Source: Phascolomyces articulosus (taxonomy: Eukaryota > Mucoromycota > Mucoromycetes > Mucorales > Lichtheimiaceae). Taken from it: a stretch of 64,000 nt of DNA. Location: assembly GCA_025677815.1 (NCBI GenBank), contig JAIXMP010000008.1:1054001-1118000 (forward strand), written 5' to 3'. Under the pieces are notes generated by a model, which worked only from the letters and a program-made list of their open reading frames with translations, had not been told where the DNA came from and searched no databases. Shown here piece by piece: positions 62,401 to 64,000 of the stretch (position 1 is the first letter of the stretch; every line of letters starts with the position of its first letter). Made by a program: the position numbers and the translations under genes.

Positions 62401-64000
62401 ATGTAGTTTAATCCTTCTAGTTTTTTTTATTGTTATTCTCTTTACATTTTATTTATATTTACACTCTATTATACTGTAACTTTCTTATCATCTCCTCCTT
62501 TTTATTAAATCATATCACCATCAACCCCTATATTTTCACCATATCATTCTTTATACTTTTTATACAACCCATCCAACAAAACGACTCTTATTACATTTAC
62601 ATCCCTCTGTAATATTCTTACTAATTTTTAGCTTTATATCTCTGGGGCTGTGCCCCTACACTTATTTTTGTTATTGTTTTATCACTAAAATATTATAATG
62701 TATACATATCCTAACAAAACAATTATTCATCATTGTCTTGTATCATTGTTTTTTTTACAATCCGGTTTGGACCGAATTATTGATGTATATGAGTATATGT
62801 GTGTGTGTGTTTTTCCTGTTTATTACTGCTCATTTCACATGTGTCTTATAAGTTAATTGTATTACTCTTTTTCTTTTTTTTTGAATCAACATAAAGTACG
62901 TTAAACTCAAACTTTATTGTTATTTTTGGCTATTTTTTTTGGGGGGGACGAAAAGGAAGCGGGGGAGAGTACGATTTAACAAGTGGGTAAAATGACGATA
63001 TCTCTTATACAGGTAGTATAATGAAACTAATTATAGTGATATATTATTACTAAGATCTCGTTGTTAGTGTAAAATACCTGTAGATTTGTAAAATGTTACA
63101 ATAATAGGGATCAGAATTGAACTATGGCTAATGATGTACAATCAGTCATTGTATCAGTAATTGGTCTGTTAATACGATAGCAATTGGTAAGAAGCGATAT
63201 TCTTTTCACATAATAACATTCCACTATACATATTCGGGTACCAAGGTCATTTTGTTCATTGAATCTAGGCCCTAGCGTGGCTGAAGATAACTGTATAGTT
63301 GGTATAATTATTTGATCCAAGGAAAAGGTACCCGTATATACACCCTGATTTTGCATAATATAATACACAAAACATTTCTTATACCCACATTCATCATAAA
63401 TTAACATATGAACAAAGAATTGGTCAAACCATGTTGTCTTCACACCAGCATTATTGTTAATGAGATATTTATCCGATTTCTCACGCGTCTATAAAGGTTT
63501 ATAATGTTGTTTTTTTTCCTTTCTACATGACCGAAAATATCTGTCAATGTTGTGTTGCATTCAGTTTATGAACATATTTTTTTTTGTTCAATGGACTGTT
63601 ACTAGATGAAGTAAAAAGTAGCAGGTCACCCAAGGATAAAAAAAAATATTCTTAATTAGACTTTGTATAGTGTAGTTTCAAAAACATATGACTGCACTCT
63701 CACATCATAGTAATCTTTCTACGTATCCTATTCTGATTCTTATCATCAAAGATACGAGGTATAATCCTACTATTTCTGTCTTTTAAGTTTTCTATATTAT
63801 TGTTCTGTACTGCGAAGAAGTGAGAATGGAACTGAGTAAAAATGTATATAATTATTTAGTTAGTGGCTTCGACATAATATATTTTCTGTATTGTTTTCTT
63901 GGCCCACACGTGTTGAAGAAACCTTTTCGTTTTTCGGATTTCAAGTTTTACGTACCCATGACAAACATTCTAACTTCATTAATATATTTGTTGGTAAAGT
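62401..64000. other. Right-end region: hexose transporter 3' UTR and unresolved sequence
   Basis: The first 500 bases are T-rich 3' flank with a small GC hairpin (ggggctgtgcccc, about 62643-62655). Coding-like fragments on the minus strand lie from about 63111 to the right edge and are listed separately. Confidence 0.5.
63111..63488 (-). CDS. Possible last exon of an unrecognised gene (or gene relic) entering from the right
   Basis: I do not recognise the product. A minus-strand frame of about 125 codons runs from a TATAG at 63489-63493, which would serve as a splice acceptor, to a stop at 63111. Its composition is protein-like rather than low complexity (contains WFDQFFVHMLIYDECGYKKC and SSATLGPRFNEQNDLG). 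There is no in-frame ATG near its beginning, so it would need upstream exons. Short open segments occur upstream toward 64000 (for example around 63857-63945), but no consistent gene model could be built. It may be a genuine 3' exon, a pseudogene or decayed mobile DNA. Confidence 0.25.
   Translation of the reverse strand, partial: TREKSDKYLINNNAGVKTTWFDQFFVHMLIYDECGYKKCFVYYIMQNQGVYTGTFSLDQIIIPTIQLSSATLGPRFNEQNDLGTRICIVECYYVKRISLLTNCYRINRPITDTMTDCTSLAIVQF

Overview
The window is AT-rich nuclear DNA of a filamentous fungus, most likely a member of the Mucoromycota (Mucorales-type). Genes have many short GT-AG introns, mostly about 60-150 bases. Proteins are of clearly fungal type (Med5, Nbp2, Ypd1, alpha-arrestin, sugar porter), and introns and spacers are full of A/T microsatellites. 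No ribosomal RNA, tRNA, CRISPR array or intact transposon was seen. All exon joins were worked out by hand from reading frame, splice signals and family conservation, and every multi-exon model closes in frame.

Layout, left part (1-21 kb): the 3' part of an LRR/F-box-type gene runs off the left edge (+). A PP2A B55 regulatory subunit (+) converges on a seven-exon cytochrome P450 (-). About 7 kb without a convincing gene follows, then an Nbp2-like SH3 adaptor (+), another 4.4 kb gap, and an intronless homeodomain regulator (-).

Middle (23-44 kb): two membrane proteins on the minus strand (an unrecognised two-helix protein and a single-pass LEA2-like protein), then RAE1/GLE2 mRNA export factor (-) and the oligosaccharyltransferase catalytic subunit STT3 (-). 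A 3.9 kb gap leads to the phosphorelay protein YPD1 (+), the ER insertion factor Asterix (-), Paf1-complex subunit PAF1 (+) and peroxisomal acyl-CoA oxidase (+).

Right part (44-64 kb): Mediator subunit 5 in 13 exons (-), a small unrecognised protein (-) divergent from an alpha-arrestin (+), bifunctional PFK-2/FBPase-2 (-) with a lipidation-type N-terminus, a 3.9 kb gap, a hexose transporter (+), and an unresolved coding-like stretch near the right edge.

This is mainly a housekeeping neighbourhood and the genes do not form one pathway. Loose themes are stress signalling (Ypd1, Nbp2), Pol II transcription (Med5, Paf1), ER protein biogenesis (Stt3, Asterix) and carbon use (hexose transporter, PFK-2/FBPase-2, acyl-CoA oxidase). 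I found no convincing new multi-gene system. The most notable points are two GC-AG introns (one implying a 5-base first coding exon), micro-exons, a putatively acylated PFK-2/FBPase-2, a possible MITE, paired CpG-rich repeats, and several unrecognised proteins.
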